From positions 1-33,534 of the forward strand of contig JAGCXU010000031.1 of NCBI GenBank assembly GCA_017961145.1: 33,534 bases of DNA, written 5' to 3'. The notes beneath the pieces are model-generated. The model saw nothing but the letters and a program-made list of their open reading frames with translations, made no database searches and had not been told where the DNA came from. The DNA is from Bacteroidaceae bacterium (GTDB taxonomy: Bacteria > Bacteroidota > Bacteroidia > Bacteroidales > Bacteroidaceae). Positions 1 to 7,818 of this stretch are shown here, one piece after another. Numbering within the stretch: the stretch's first letter is position 1; each line of letters opens with the position of its first letter. The position numbers and the translations under genes are program-made.

Positions 1-141
1 GATGTAACCATTGCCGATGGCGTGGCAGTCCTGAATGCAATGGCTGGTCAATCTGTTCCAGGCAATCCGGACATAAACGGCGATAATGATATCACGATTG
101 CTGATTTCGTAGCAGTTCTCAACATCATGGCTGGTCAATAA
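1..141 (+). CDS. C-terminal end of a dockerin-like domain protein (5' end outside window)
   Basis: The frame is open from the first base and ends with TAA at 139-141, giving the last 46 residues of a longer protein. It holds two copies of a helix-type repeat, each ending VAVLN.MAGQ. The second copy begins DINGDNDITIAD, which fits the 12-residue calcium loop of a type I dockerin (acidic or polar residues at loop positions 1, 3, 5, 9 and 12). The loop of the first copy is cut by the window start. In Bacteroidales such tails occur on secreted glycan-active and surface proteins that are not part of a cellulosome. The catalytic or binding part is not in the window, so its function cannot be named. 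A strong terminator follows 33 bases after the stop. Confidence 0.8.
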   Translation, partial: DVTIADGVAVLNAMAGQSVPGNPDINGDNDITIADFVAVLNIMAGQ

Positions 142-174
142 AGCCATGTAGAGAACGTATAATTTTAAGGGTAA

Positions 175-209
175 GAAAGCCTCGCTCGCGATGGGCGGGG
201 CTTTCTTTT
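175..209 (+). terminator. Rho-independent terminator of the dockerin-like gene
   Basis: An 11-bp stem with one G-U pair (175-185 with 195-205) closes a nine-base loop and is followed by TTTT. It lies just after the stop of the first gene. Confidence 0.85.
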
Positions 210-280
210 GCATAATCTGTTGCAATTTCGCAAAATAATCAATGAATTTGCCCAATGCCGCCTTTTTTTATTCAACAAAA

Positions 281-482
281 GCAGTCTCGACGAAAAGCAA
301 CAAAAGCAAGGCTGCGGTTAAGCGAGCGCAGAGTCAAACTTGTTTGAACTGTGCCGAGCGTGAGCAGTCTCGACGAAAAGTCAACAAAAGCAACAAAAGC
401 AACATTGCGATTTGAGAGAGAGCAATATCAAACTTGTTTGGATATTGCCGAGCGGTAGCAATGTCAACGACGTTAACGTTGC
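281..482. repeat. Tandem structured intergenic repeats, about 83-bp spacing
   Basis: Two clear copies and a third partial one occupy the gap before the porin. The word CAAACTTGTTTG is present at 335-346 and 429-440 and is followed in both by TGCCGAGCG or TTGCCGAGCG. A 17-base word, GCAGTCTCGACGAAAAG, occurs at 281-297 and again at 364-380. Sequence flanking CAAACTTGTTTG differs between copies but pairs within each: GCAATATC with GATATTGC in copy two, GCGCAGA with a diverged but pairing arm in copy one. A third related segment (TTGCATTTCGAGAGAGAG) starts near 478. This looks like a REP-like or structured RNA repeat; no coding frame of quality crosses it. Confidence 0.7.
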
Positions 483-490
483 ATTTCGAG

Positions 491-528
491 AGAGAGGTTC
501 TCCTTCGCGGGAAAGCCTCTCTTTTTTA
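491..528 (+). terminator. Hairpin plus T-tract after the structured repeats
   Basis: AGAGAGG (491-497) pairs with CCTCTCT (516-522), with further weak pairs inside, and is followed by six T. It is oriented for a + strand transcript crossing the repeats, although no gene lies directly before it. Confidence 0.6.
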
Positions 529-586
529 TTGAATTTCGAAACGAACGGTGCAGTTTGCAAGCAATCAGGGCAAAAGGCACAAAAAA

Positions 587-614
587 GTTCATAGTTCATA
601 GTTCATAGTTCATA
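587..614. repeat. Heptanucleotide tandem repeat GTTCATA x4
   Basis: Four perfect head-to-tail copies of GTTCATA end ten bases before the -7 box of the porin promoter, in the place where a -33 box would lie. Copy number here could alter promoter spacing. The same repeat class (7-bp units starting GTT) is present at 4032-4064 and 30538-30558. Confidence 0.9.
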
Positions 615-623
615 GTTTTTTCG

Positions 624-631
624 TATTTTTG
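624..631 (+). promoter_or_regulatory. Bacteroidota -7 box for the porin-symporter operon
   Basis: TATTTTTG matches TAnnTTTG exactly and is followed by CACTC, as at other promoters in this window. No good TTTG is present at the -33 position; the GTTCATA repeats occupy it. The predicted leader is about 30 bases. Confidence 0.65.
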
Positions 632-667
632 CACTCGGATAACAAAGTTAACCAATTTATTAAACAA

Positions 668-1813
668 ATGAACACTTTTATTAAGACAACGCTGGCTGTG
701 TCGCTGGCTATCTTCAGCAGCACAGCAGCGATGGGGCAATCTGAACCCCTCAGCACAGATGGGACCTCCGCCACCATCACCAAAAACGGACGTATCGAGT
801 TAAAGGAACTGACGGAAAAGAAGTGGTTCCAGGAACTGCAAAGCCGCATCAAACTTCACGGCTATGCTCAAGCGGGTTACACTTACTCGCATCAGGGCGG
901 CCAAGACAAAAACACTTTCGACCTGAAGCGCGTCCTCTTCTGGGCAGAAGCAAAGATTACAGACCGCTGGTCGTTCCTCTTCATGCACGACTTCTCGAGC
1001 GTCGTCCAGGAATACTACACGGACTATCGCTTCACGAAGAACAAAGCCCTGACCGTTCGCTTTGGCCAGTTCAAGAACGGTCTCTCGCTCGAGAACCCTC
1101 TCTCCCCTACAGCAATGGAAGCCATCGACGTTTATAGCGAGGCTGTGACGTTCCTGACAGGCTGCGGCAGCGACCCTTTGCTGGGCGTTCAGTATGGTCG
1201 TGACCTCGGTCTCTCTCTCTTCGGCGAGACGAACAACGGCAAGTTCCGCTACGAAGTCGACGTGATGAACGGACAAGGCATCAACAAGAAAGACGGCAAC
1301 AACTTCAAGGACATCATCGCCCGACTGGAAGTTCGTCCCGTCTTAGGACTGAATATCGTCACGACTGGACAGTTCGGTCGAGGCCATGCCATCAATACAT
1401 CTTTATATAATCCGACCATCGCGATTGGTCAGGACTACAAGCGTCATCGTGCCACCATCGGTGCTGACTACAAGTCGAAAGCCTTCAACGTTCACGGAGA
1501 ATACCTGAATGGTTGGGATAAGGATGTGCACAGTTGGGGCGCTTACATCACTGGAGCCGTTCCCCTGGCACGCTTTGGTGCTCCGGAATTGGGAAAGAGG
1601 CTGGAATTGGTCGCTTCCTACGACTTCTTCAACTTCAACACCACGCTCGGCATGGATCAGCACAAAGCCATCGGAGGTTTGCAATACTGGTTCTACAAGA
1701 AGTGTCGCGTGCAAGTTCAGTATGTCTATAAGAACGCATACATCGCAGAAAACCAATTCGTGCATGGTGCAAATCATGGCATCCAATGTCAGGTGCAAGT
1801 AAGATTTAATTAA
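668..1813 (+). CDS. OprP/OprO-like outer-membrane porin
   Basis: This encodes 381 residues. A Sec signal peptide (MNTFIKTTLAVSLAIFSS, cut probably after ...AAMGQ) is followed by a protein rich in alternating aromatic and polar strands and ending in a strand with terminal VQVRFN, as expected of an outer-membrane barrel. The segments RFGQFKNGLSLENPLSP, and later GVQYGRDLGLSLFGE, resemble the phosphate-selective porin O/P family of Bacteroidota. ATG 668 is chosen because the signal peptide starts there; an in-frame TTG at 629 falls inside the promoter. Only eight bases separate it from the symporter gene, so the two are probably one operon that moves a small anionic solute across both membranes. 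Phosphate as substrate is not implied; the nearby kdgK-eda pair makes a sugar acid a reasonable guess. Confidence 0.82.
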   Translation: MNTFIKTTLAVSLAIFSSTAAMGQSEPLSTDGTSATITKNGRIELKELTEKKWFQELQSRIKLHGYAQAGYTYSHQGGQDKNTFDLKRVLFWAEAKITDRWSFLFMHDFSSVVQEYYTDYRFTKNKALTVRFGQFKNGLSLENPLSPTAMEAIDVYSEAVTFLTGCGSDPLLGVQYGRDLGLSLFGETNNGKFRYEVDVMNGQGINKKDGNNFKDIIARLEVRPVLGLNIVTTGQFGRGHAINTSLYNPTIAIGQDYKRHRATIGADYKSKAFNVHGEYLNGWDKDVHSWGAYITGAVPLARFGAPELGKRLELVASYDFFNFNTTLGMDQHKAIGGLQYWFYKKCRVQVQYVYKNAYIAENQFVHGANHGIQCQVQVRFN

Positions 1814-1821
1814 TTAGCCTT

Positions 1822-3348
1822 ATGATAACAAAAGTTCTTCTGACCATCATCTTCTTAGCCGTGATGGTGGGTGTAGGTATTTATTCGCGTAAGCAAGCCG
1901 CAAATGTCGATGGATTCGTGCTTGGCGGCCGAAACGTAGGTCCTTGGCTGACAGCTTTTGCTTATGGCACGAGTTATTTCTCCGCAGTCGTCTTTGTCGG
2001 TTATGCCGGACAGTTCGGCTGGAAGTACGGCTTGTCTTCAACATGGATAGGCATAGGCAATGCCTTGATAGGTTCTTTGCTTGCATGGATTGTTTTGGGA
2101 CGCAGGACGAAACTGATGACACAACACATCGAGAGCCGGACGATGCCCGACTTCTTTGGCACTCGCTATCAGAGCCAGAACCTTCGCGTCGTAGCCAGCA
2201 TCATCGCTTTCGTTTTCCTGATCCCCTATACTGCCGGAGTTTACAAAGGCATCTCCACACTTTTCGAGATGGGTTTCGGCATTCCTTATGAGTTTTGTGT
2301 GGTCGGAATGGCTGCATTCACGGCCATTTACGTCATCTTTGGAGGCTACAAAGCGACTGCCATGAACGACTTCATCCAAGGCATCATCATGCTCTTCGGT
2401 ATCGTCACAATCATAGCAGCCGTGCTTGCTTCCCAAGGAGGACTGACAGAAGCCGTAACGAAACTGGCTGCCATGCCTGCCGACGACAATCCCGCTGTCA
2501 ACGGAGGCTTTGCATCGTGGTTCGGTCCTGATGTTCCCAACCTGATTGGCGTCGTCATTCTCACTTCGTTAGGAACTTGGGGATTGCCGCAGATGGTGGG
2601 CAAGTTCTATAGCATCACGGACGAGAGTGCCATCCGTCGCGGAACAATCATTTCGACAATCTTTGCCATCATAGTTGCTGGCGGATGTTATTTCCTTGGC
2701 GGTTTCGGCAGGTTGTTCGGAATGCCTCCCGTACTTCCGAACGGTCGTTTGGACTTCGACTCCATCGTTCCCTCTATGCTTGTCACGCTCCCGGATGTAC
2801 TCATCGCCCTTGTCGTTCTGCTTGTTCTTTCGGCTTCTATGTCAACCCTCGCTTCTTTGGTTTTGACTTCGTCCAGCACGATGACGCTCGACCTCATCTA
2901 TCGCGACAAGAAGTCATTGCCGGGAGAGGTTGAGGAAGGCAGCATAGACGATACCGTTTCCGAGAAGATTGAACGCAGGAAGGTTGTTGTGATGCGTGTT
3001 CTCATCGTCTTCTTCATCGTCATTTCCTTGATGATAGCGCTTAATCCTCCCACCTTCATAGCCCAGCTGATGGGTATCTCGTGGGGAGCACTTGCAGGAG
3101 CTTTCCTCGCTCCCTTCATGATGGGACTTTACTGGCGAGGTGTCACAAAGTCGGCCGTTTGGGCTTGCTTCATTTGGGGTGTAGGTCTGACCGTTGTCAA
3201 CATGCTCCTGGGTAATGCCATCAACCCGATTAACTGCGGCGCTCTTGCCATGATTGGCGGCTTCCCTGTTGTGTGGATTGCAAGTCTCGTCAGCCCGAAG
3301 TTGTCGAAAGACTACGTCGAGAAGATGTTCGAGTGCTATAAGAAGTGA
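1822..3348 (+). CDS. Sodium:solute symporter (SSS family)
   Basis: The protein has 508 residues and about 13 hydrophobic segments. Features of the sodium:solute symporter family are clear: an early GGRNVGPWLTAFAYGTSYFS segment (core helix 1), IPYTAGVYKG, and FGGYKATAMNDFIQGIIM (core helix 5 to 6 region). Length is usual for the family. It is probably an inner-membrane Na+-driven importer for a sugar, sugar acid or related small solute. It follows the porin by eight bases and its stop is 18 bases from the 3' end of eda on the other strand. The co-location with kdgK and eda suggests a hexuronate or ketodeoxygluconate-type substrate, but the sequence alone does not show this. Confidence 0.85.
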   Translation: MITKVLLTIIFLAVMVGVGIYSRKQAANVDGFVLGGRNVGPWLTAFAYGTSYFSAVVFVGYAGQFGWKYGLSSTWIGIGNALIGSLLAWIVLGRRTKLMTQHIESRTMPDFFGTRYQSQNLRVVASIIAFVFLIPYTAGVYKGISTLFEMGFGIPYEFCVVGMAAFTAIYVIFGGYKATAMNDFIQGIIMLFGIVTIIAAVLASQGGLTEAVTKLAAMPADDNPAVNGGFASWFGPDVPNLIGVVILTSLGTWGLPQMVGKFYSITDESAIRRGTIISTIFAIIVAGGCYFLGGFGRLFGMPPVLPNGRLDFDSIVPSMLVTLPDVLIALVVLLVLSASMSTLASLVLTSSSTMTLDLIYRDKKSLPGEVEEGSIDDTVSEKIERRKVVVMRVLIVFFIVISLMIALNPPTFIAQLMGISWGALAGAFLAPFMMGLYWRGVTKSAVWACFIWGVGLTVVNMLLGNAINPINCGALAMIGGFPVVWIASLVSPKLSKDYVEKMFECYKK

Positions 3349-3351
3349 TAT

Positions 3352-3383
3352 AAAAAAAGACCGAGGCTATTTTCTAGCCTCGG
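3352..3383 (-). terminator. Terminator overlapping the last codons and stop of eda
   Basis: On the - strand a perfect 9-bp stem (3383-3375 with 3369-3361), loop GAAAA, is followed by TC and seven T (3358-3352). The eda stop codon (3369-3367, TAG) lies at the start of the 3' arm, so coding sequence and terminator are shared. Confidence 0.88.
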
Positions 3384-4032
3384 CAATGTATTCGAGCGAT
3401 TGGTGGCATATCTCCGAGATATGCTGCCAATCCTTGTTTTTAATCGTATCCTTCGGAAAGAGTTTACTGCCCATACCGACACAGAACACACCCGCTTTGA
3501 ACCAGGCTGTCAGGTTCTCCTTGTCGGGAGAAACACCTCCCGTAACCATTATCCTGCTCCAAGGACAAGGAGCCAAAGCGCCCTTCACGAAAGCCGGACC
3601 ATAGACATCACCCGGGAAGACCTTCGTCAGGTCGCAACCCAACTCCTGAGCTGTCCCTATCTCGCTGACAGTTCCGCATCCTGGACAATAAAGGACGAGA
3701 CGTCGGTTGCAGACACGAGCTATCTCGGGGTTGAGCAAGGGACCTACCACAAAGCAAGCTCCCAACTGAATATAGAGGGCAGCCGTGGGTGCATCCACAA
3801 TCGAACCGACACCCATCGCCATTTCCGGACATTCCTTAGCCGCGAACTTCACGCATTCTGCAAAGACTTCATGGGCAAAGTCACCACGATTGGTAAACTC
3901 GAAAGCCCTCACTCCACCATCATAACAAGCCTTCACAACCTGCTTTGCCACCTCTATATCGCTATGATAGAAGACAGGAACTATACCTGTCTGCTGCATC
4001 TTTTGCAGAACCTGTATTTTGTCGAAATTCAT
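3367..4032 (-). CDS. eda: KDPG/KHG aldolase (2-dehydro-3-deoxy-phosphogluconate aldolase)
   Basis: The product of 221 residues is the usual size for the class I KDPG aldolase, a cytoplasmic TIM-barrel trimer that splits 2-keto-3-deoxy-6-phosphogluconate into pyruvate and glyceraldehyde 3-phosphate. Catalytic residues match the E. coli enzyme by context: Glu45 in FEFTNRG and the Schiff-base lysine Lys137 in [15 protein letters not shown] and VTGGVSP are family motifs of the barrel. ATG 4032 is chosen because the family begins at MNFDKIQ; an upstream extension would translate the tandem repeat. It lies 34 bases after kdgK, and the two enzymes carry out consecutive steps, so an operon is expected. 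The terminator is built into its 3' end. Confidence 0.93.
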   Translation of the reverse strand: MNFDKIQVLQKMQQTGIVPVFYHSDIEVAKQVVKACYDGGVRAFEFTNRGDFAHEVFAECVKFAAKECPEMAMGVGSIVDAPTAALYIQLGACFVVGPLLNPEIARVCNRRLVLYCPGCGTVSEIGTAQELGCDLTKVFPGDVYGPAFVKGALAPCPWSRIMVTGGVSPDKENLTAWFKAGVFCVGMGSKLFPKDTIKNKDWQHISEICHQSLEYIAEARK

Positions 4033-4064
4033 TGTCTGTTGTCCGTTGTCTGTTGTCCGTTGTC
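4032..4064. repeat. Heptanucleotide tandem repeat TTGTCYG between kdgK and eda
   Basis: Four units alternate TTGTCTG and TTGTCCG, giving two perfect 14-bp copies plus a partial one. The repeat fills nearly all of the space between the kdgK stop and the eda start, where a ribosome would bind on the - strand (ACAACGGACAACAGACAA). Confidence 0.9.
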
Positions 4065-4066
4065 TT

Positions 4067-5089
4067 TTATCTCTCCACTCTACCACTTCCATTCCCCTTC
4101 ATGAGACATTCCACCTCTTGCAGAGAGACCATGTTGACATCGCCGGGAATGGTGTGCTTCAAGGCACTTGCTGCTACTGCAAAGTCCAAAGCCCAATCCA
4201 TTGGCTTCCCATTTGCAAGGCCGTGAATGATGCCTGCACTAAAGCTGTCTCCACCTCCCACACGATCCACGATGGGGGTGATTTCATAGCGACGGCTCAT
4301 GTAGAACTCCTTACCATCGTATATCATAGCCTTCCATCCGTTATGCGAAGCGCTAAAACTTTCGCGAAGCGTGCCTACCACATATTTGAAACCGAACTTC
4401 TTGACCATGTTGAGGAAGATACTTTTATAACCTTCGGCCTCAGTCTTACCACTTTCCACATCTGCTTCAGGACGGAAGCCAAGACATTTCTCAGCATCTT
4501 CTTCGTTGCCGATGCAGACATCCACATATTTCATGAGAGGACACATCACCTTTTGTGCTTCCTTCACACTCCAGAGTTTCTGACGATAATTGAGGTCGCA
4601 ACTGATGGTGATACCTGCTTTCTTAGCAGCTATACAAGCCTTTTCCACGCAATCTGCTGCATTCTTGCTCAAGGCTGGTGTGATGCCACTCCAATGGAAC
4701 CAGTCTGCTCCTGCGAAAATGGTATCGAAGTCGAACTCTTCGGGAGTCGTTTCGCTAAAACTGCTGTGAGAGCGGTCATAGATGACTTTGCTGGGACGAA
4801 GACTGCTGCCCGTTTCCAAGAAATAGACACCCATACGATTGCCCCCTCGAGCTATGTAGTCCGTATGCACACCAAAGCGACGAAGGCTGTTTATGGCAGC
4901 CTGCCCCATCTCGTGCAACGGCAATTTACTGACAAAGAAAGCCTCGTCTCCAAAGTTCTGCAGGCTGACGGCCACATTCGCTTCTCCTCCACCATAATTG
5001 ACATCAAAAGAGTCCGACTGGACGAACCTGCTGTTTCCTGGAGTGGAAAGCCTCAGCATAATCTCGCCCATTGTTACTATTTTTGCCAT
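4067..5089 (-). CDS. kdgK: 2-keto-3-deoxygluconate kinase (PfkB family sugar kinase)
   Basis: A 340-residue ribokinase-type kinase. The N-terminal sugar-binding signature [17 protein letters not shown] is at residues 31-47 and the C-terminal signature [12 protein letters not shown] at 275-286, with Asp281 as the likely catalytic base and the preceding glycines as anion hole. The early [11 protein letters not shown] and the NYRQKLW segment are typical of the KdgK branch, which phosphorylates 2-keto-3-deoxygluconate to KDPG; the next gene, eda, cleaves KDPG. ATG 5089 is chosen because the fold begins at MAKIVTMGE; sequence before it is the leader. It is the first gene of the kdgK-eda unit, with a -7 box 41 bases upstream. 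Substrate is inferred from the neighbour and motifs; fructokinase is less likely. Confidence 0.88.
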   Translation of the reverse strand: MAKIVTMGEIMLRLSTPGNSRFVQSDSFDVNYGGGEANVAVSLQNFGDEAFFVSKLPLHEMGQAAINSLRRFGVHTDYIARGGNRMGVYFLETGSSLRPSKVIYDRSHSSFSETTPEEFDFDTIFAGADWFHWSGITPALSKNAADCVEKACIAAKKAGITISCDLNYRQKLWSVKEAQKVMCPLMKYVDVCIGNEEDAEKCLGFRPEADVESGKTEAEGYKSIFLNMVKKFGFKYVVGTLRESFSASHNGWKAMIYDGKEFYMSRRYEITPIVDRVGGGDSFSAGIIHGLANGKPMDWALDFAVAASALKHTIPGDVNMVSLQEVECLMKGNGSGRVER

Positions 5090-5129
5090 ATTCCTATCTT
5101 CTTTTGCCTTTTTTTGTCTTTTTCGACTA

Positions 5130-5137
5130 CAAAAGTA
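5130..5137 (-). promoter_or_regulatory. Bacteroidota -7 box for kdgK-eda
   Basis: Read on the - strand, TACTTTTG matches TAnnTTTG and sits about 40 bases before the kdgK start. No convincing -33 box was found, so control by an activator is possible. Confidence 0.5.
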
Positions 5138-5232
5138 CATAAAAGTTTTCAAAGAAGAAAAAGGAAAATGCAATTTTTTTAAGAAAATGCGTGTTTTTAT
5201 GCGAGAAAAGGGATAAATTAAGGAAAAATGTG

Positions 5233-5240
5233 TAACTTCG
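5233..5240 (+). promoter_or_regulatory. Possible -7 box directly before nhaC
   Basis: TAACTTCG differs from TAnnTTTG by one base. Transcription from it would begin at about the GTG start at 5245, giving an essentially leaderless message. Confidence 0.4.
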
Positions 5241-5244
5241 CAGC

Positions 5245-6540
5245 GTGAAAGAAGGTGTTTCTACCAAAAAAGGACTACTTGCGTTAAGTCCGCTGATAGT
5301 TTTTTTGCTGCTTTACCTGTTTTTGAGTCTTGCAGCCGATGACTTCTATGCTGTTCCCCTGACGGTAGCATTCCTGGCAGCCTCGCTCTACAGCCTGTTG
5401 CTCATCAGGGGCGAGAGCATAAGCCAGCGTTTCAGTTATCTTGCAGAAGGAGCTGCTTCTCCGGGAGTAATGCAGATGCTCTGGATATTCATTCTGGCAG
5501 GAGCTTTTGCAGCTACGGCCAAGCAGATGGGAGCCATAGATGCCACCATCCGACTGGCTTTGACGGCTGTACCGCCTCATTTTGTCTTGAGCAGTCTTTT
5601 CCTTGCCTCCTGCTTCATCTCGCTTGCTACGGGAACGAGCGTAGGCACCATAGCAGCCCTTGTCCCCATAGCCGGCAGAATGGCAGAACAGACGGGAGGC
5701 AGCATGGCTATGATGGTCGCGATAGTCGTGGGAGGAGCATATTTCGGAGACAATCTCAGCTTCATTTCCGACACAACCATTGTGGCCACACAAACTCAAG
5801 GCTGCAAGATGAAGGACAAGTTTCGCGCAAACATCTGGATTGCCCTGCCCGCAGCCCTCATTTGCCTCGCTATATATGCTTTCATGCCAGCAGTAAACGT
5901 CCAACCTGACCGCCTTGGAGAGGTCTTCTACCCTGCCATCATACCATATATATATATAATAGTAGCGGCTTTGGCAGGAATGAATGTGATGCTCGTCCTT
6001 GCTTCCGCAACCGTTCTGGCAGGAGTGATGGGCATAGCCAGTGGAGCCTTGACTCCCTTCGGATGGCTCAGAGCCATGAACGATGGCATTATGGGCATGA
6101 GCGAACTCATTATTGTCACTTTGCTGGCTGCAGGTCTGATGCAAGTCATCCGTCAAGCTGGAGGTATCGACTGGCTGATGCAACTTTTCAATAGCCGACG
6201 GGGGACACGAAGGAAAGCCGAACTGAGCATGGCTTCGCTAGTGGTACTGACGGACTTCTGCACAGCCAACAATACAATAGCCATCCTGAGTGTCGGACCT
6301 CTTGCCAAGCAGATAGCCGAGCGCTATGGAATCGAGCCAAAACGGGCTGCGAGCATCCTCGACACCTTCAGTTGTTTTGCGCAAGGAATCATTCCCTATG
6401 GCGCGCAAATGCTTATAGCAAGCGGACTGGCAGCCATCGACCCCCTCGACATCATACCCTACCTCTACTATCCCTTCATCCTCGGAACGGTAGCAATTGT
6501 GTATATAATAGCAGCCCCCCAGAAAGTAAGAGAACTATGA
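5245..6540 (+). CDS. NhaC-family Na+/H+ antiporter
   Basis: The protein has 431 residues and about 11 to 12 membrane segments. ATGTSVGTIAALVPIAG and GGAYFGDNLSFISDTTIVA (residues 164-181) are hallmark segments of the Na_H_antiporter (NhaC) family; the acidic and polar residues of GDN..S..SD are the presumed ion path. It would exchange Na+ for H+ at the inner membrane, helping pH and sodium balance. No ATG is available near the N-terminus; GTG 5245 gives a short charged tail before the first helix, GTG 5257 is another option. Its stop overlaps the rsmG start (ATGA), so translation of the two is probably coupled. A fine substrate (for example amino acid or malate-lactate exchange) cannot be excluded. 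Confidence 0.85.
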   Translation: MKEGVSTKKGLLALSPLIVFLLLYLFLSLAADDFYAVPLTVAFLAASLYSLLLIRGESISQRFSYLAEGAASPGVMQMLWIFILAGAFAATAKQMGAIDATIRLALTAVPPHFVLSSLFLASCFISLATGTSVGTIAALVPIAGRMAEQTGGSMAMMVAIVVGGAYFGDNLSFISDTTIVATQTQGCKMKDKFRANIWIALPAALICLAIYAFMPAVNVQPDRLGEVFYPAIIPYIYIIVAALAGMNVMLVLASATVLAGVMGIASGALTPFGWLRAMNDGIMGMSELIIVTLLAAGLMQVIRQAGGIDWLMQLFNSRRGTRRKAELSMASLVVLTDFCTANNTIAILSVGPLAKQIAERYGIEPKRAASILDTFSCFAQGIIPYGAQMLIASGLAAIDPLDIIPYLYYPFILGTVAIVYIIAAPQKVREL

Positions 6541-7163
6541 ACTGTGAACTCATTACAAAGTATTTCCCAAGCCTGACAGATGTTCAGAAGAAGCAGTTTG
6601 CCATGCTCGATGCGCTCTATCGCGACTGGAACAGCAAGATAAATGTCATCTCGCGCAAGGACATAGACAACCTCTACGAACATCATGTCCTCCACAGTCT
6701 GGCCATAGCCGAGCTGATACGTTTCAAGCCGGGCACATCCGTCATGGACCTTGGGACGGGAGGCGGTTTCCCAGGCATTCCCCTTGCCATCATGTTTCCA
6801 GAAGCGAAGTTCCACCTGGTCGATTCCATAGGCAAGAAGATACGCGTCTGTCAGGAAGTCAGCCAAGCCCTCGCCCTGCAGAATGTCACAACTCAATGGA
6901 GCCGAGCCGAAGCCATCAGCGAGCAGTTCCACTTTGTCGTTTCCAGAGCAGTCATGCCCCTGCCCGACCTCGTCAAGATAATCCGTGGAAAGATAAGCAA
7001 AGAACAGTTCAACGGCCTTCCCAACGGCCTGATTTGCCTGAAAGGCGGTGAACTGGAACAAGAGGCCAAGCCCTTTGGAAAAGCCGCACAGATAACATCA
7101 CTCAGCGAGTACTTCGAAGAGGAGTTCTTCGCAACGAAGAAACTCGTATATCTCCCTCTTTAA
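6537..7163 (+). CDS. rsmG: 16S rRNA (guanine-527-N7)-methyltransferase RsmG
   Basis: A 208-residue cytoplasmic S-adenosylmethionine-dependent enzyme that modifies G527 of 16S rRNA in the decoding region. The family block SVMDLGTGGGFPGIPLAI (residues 68-85) binds the cofactor, preceded by NLYEHHVLHSLA and followed by VVSRAV and LICLKGG, all typical of RsmG. Length is as usual. The start is the ATG whose last bases overlap the nhaC stop codon. The metallo-beta-lactamase-fold gene follows 13 bases later. In many bacteria loss of rsmG gives low-level streptomycin resistance; nothing here suggests it is damaged. Confidence 0.95.
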   Translation: MNCELITKYFPSLTDVQKKQFAMLDALYRDWNSKINVISRKDIDNLYEHHVLHSLAIAELIRFKPGTSVMDLGTGGGFPGIPLAIMFPEAKFHLVDSIGKKIRVCQEVSQALALQNVTTQWSRAEAISEQFHFVVSRAVMPLPDLVKIIRGKISKEQFNGLPNGLICLKGGELEQEAKPFGKAAQITSLSEYFEEEFFATKKLVYLPL

Positions 7164-7176
7164 TTTTCAATTTCCA

Positions 7177-7818
7177 ATGAAATACATCTCCTTTACATGC
7201 AACCCCATTCAGGAGAACACCTACCTCCTCTGGGACGAAGAAACCCTCGAAGCAGCCATCCTCGACCCAGGCTGTTGGAACCGTCACGAAGAGCAACTGC
7301 TGGAAGGTAGCATCCGTGCACACCAACTCAAGCTGAAGTATGTCCTGCAAACTCACGGCCATTTCGACCACACCTTCGGTCTGCCCTTTGTCTATCGCAC
7401 ATTCGGCATCAAACCCATCTTCCATATCGACGAAGAGCAGACCTATCGCGACATGCCAGCCATGGCAGCAGAGTTCGGACTGAACATAGGCGGAGGAATG
7501 CCCCCAATAGAGCGACTGCTTCACGACGGAGACGAGCTGAAGTTGGGCAAGACCGCCATCCGGCTCATCCACACACCCGGACATACCCCTGGCTCCTCCT
7601 CCTTCTACATCCCCGATGCCCAGCTCGTTTTATGTGGAGACACACTTTTTGCAGGAAGCATGGGACGTTCCGACCTGCCCGGAGGCAGTCTGGAGGCCGA
7701 GCTGGACAGCATCAGGAACAAACTCTTCCGTCTGCCCGACGAAGTTACAGTCCTCTGCGGACATGGTCCCAACACGACCATCGGCTACGAGAAACAGTAC
7801 AACCCCTGCGCTCTCTGA
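7177..7818 (+). CDS. Metallo-beta-lactamase-fold hydrolase (glyoxalase II-like)
   Basis: A 213-residue soluble protein with a complete dinuclear metal site: THGHFDH (His60, His62, Asp64, His65), GHTPGS (His136), CGDTLF (Asp155) and GHGP (His196). The short form with these motifs is common and resembles hydroxyacylglutathione hydrolase-like thioesterases, but Bacteroidota usually lack glutathione, so the natural thioester or other substrate is open. It is the last gene of nhaC-rsmG-hydrolase; the gap before it is 13 bases. No clear + strand terminator follows it. Confidence 0.88.
   Translation: MKYISFTCNPIQENTYLLWDEETLEAAILDPGCWNRHEEQLLEGSIRAHQLKLKYVLQTHGHFDHTFGLPFVYRTFGIKPIFHIDEEQTYRDMPAMAAEFGLNIGGGMPPIERLLHDGDELKLGKTAIRLIHTPGHTPGSSSFYIPDAQLVLCGDTLFAGSMGRSDLPGGSLEAELDSIRNKLFRLPDEVTVLCGHGPNTTIGYEKQYNPCAL

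Noticed and set aside
412..594. Possible 60-codon + strand gene before the porin
   Set aside because: It runs through the structured repeats and an intrinsic terminator, so it is most likely chance.
629..667. Upstream start for the porin (TTG at 629)
   Set aside because: It overlaps the -7 promoter box and would put 13 residues before a normal signal peptide.
4019..5182. Long + strand open frame opposite kdgK and eda
   Set aside because: It is antisense to two genes with clear motifs and contains no domain of its own.
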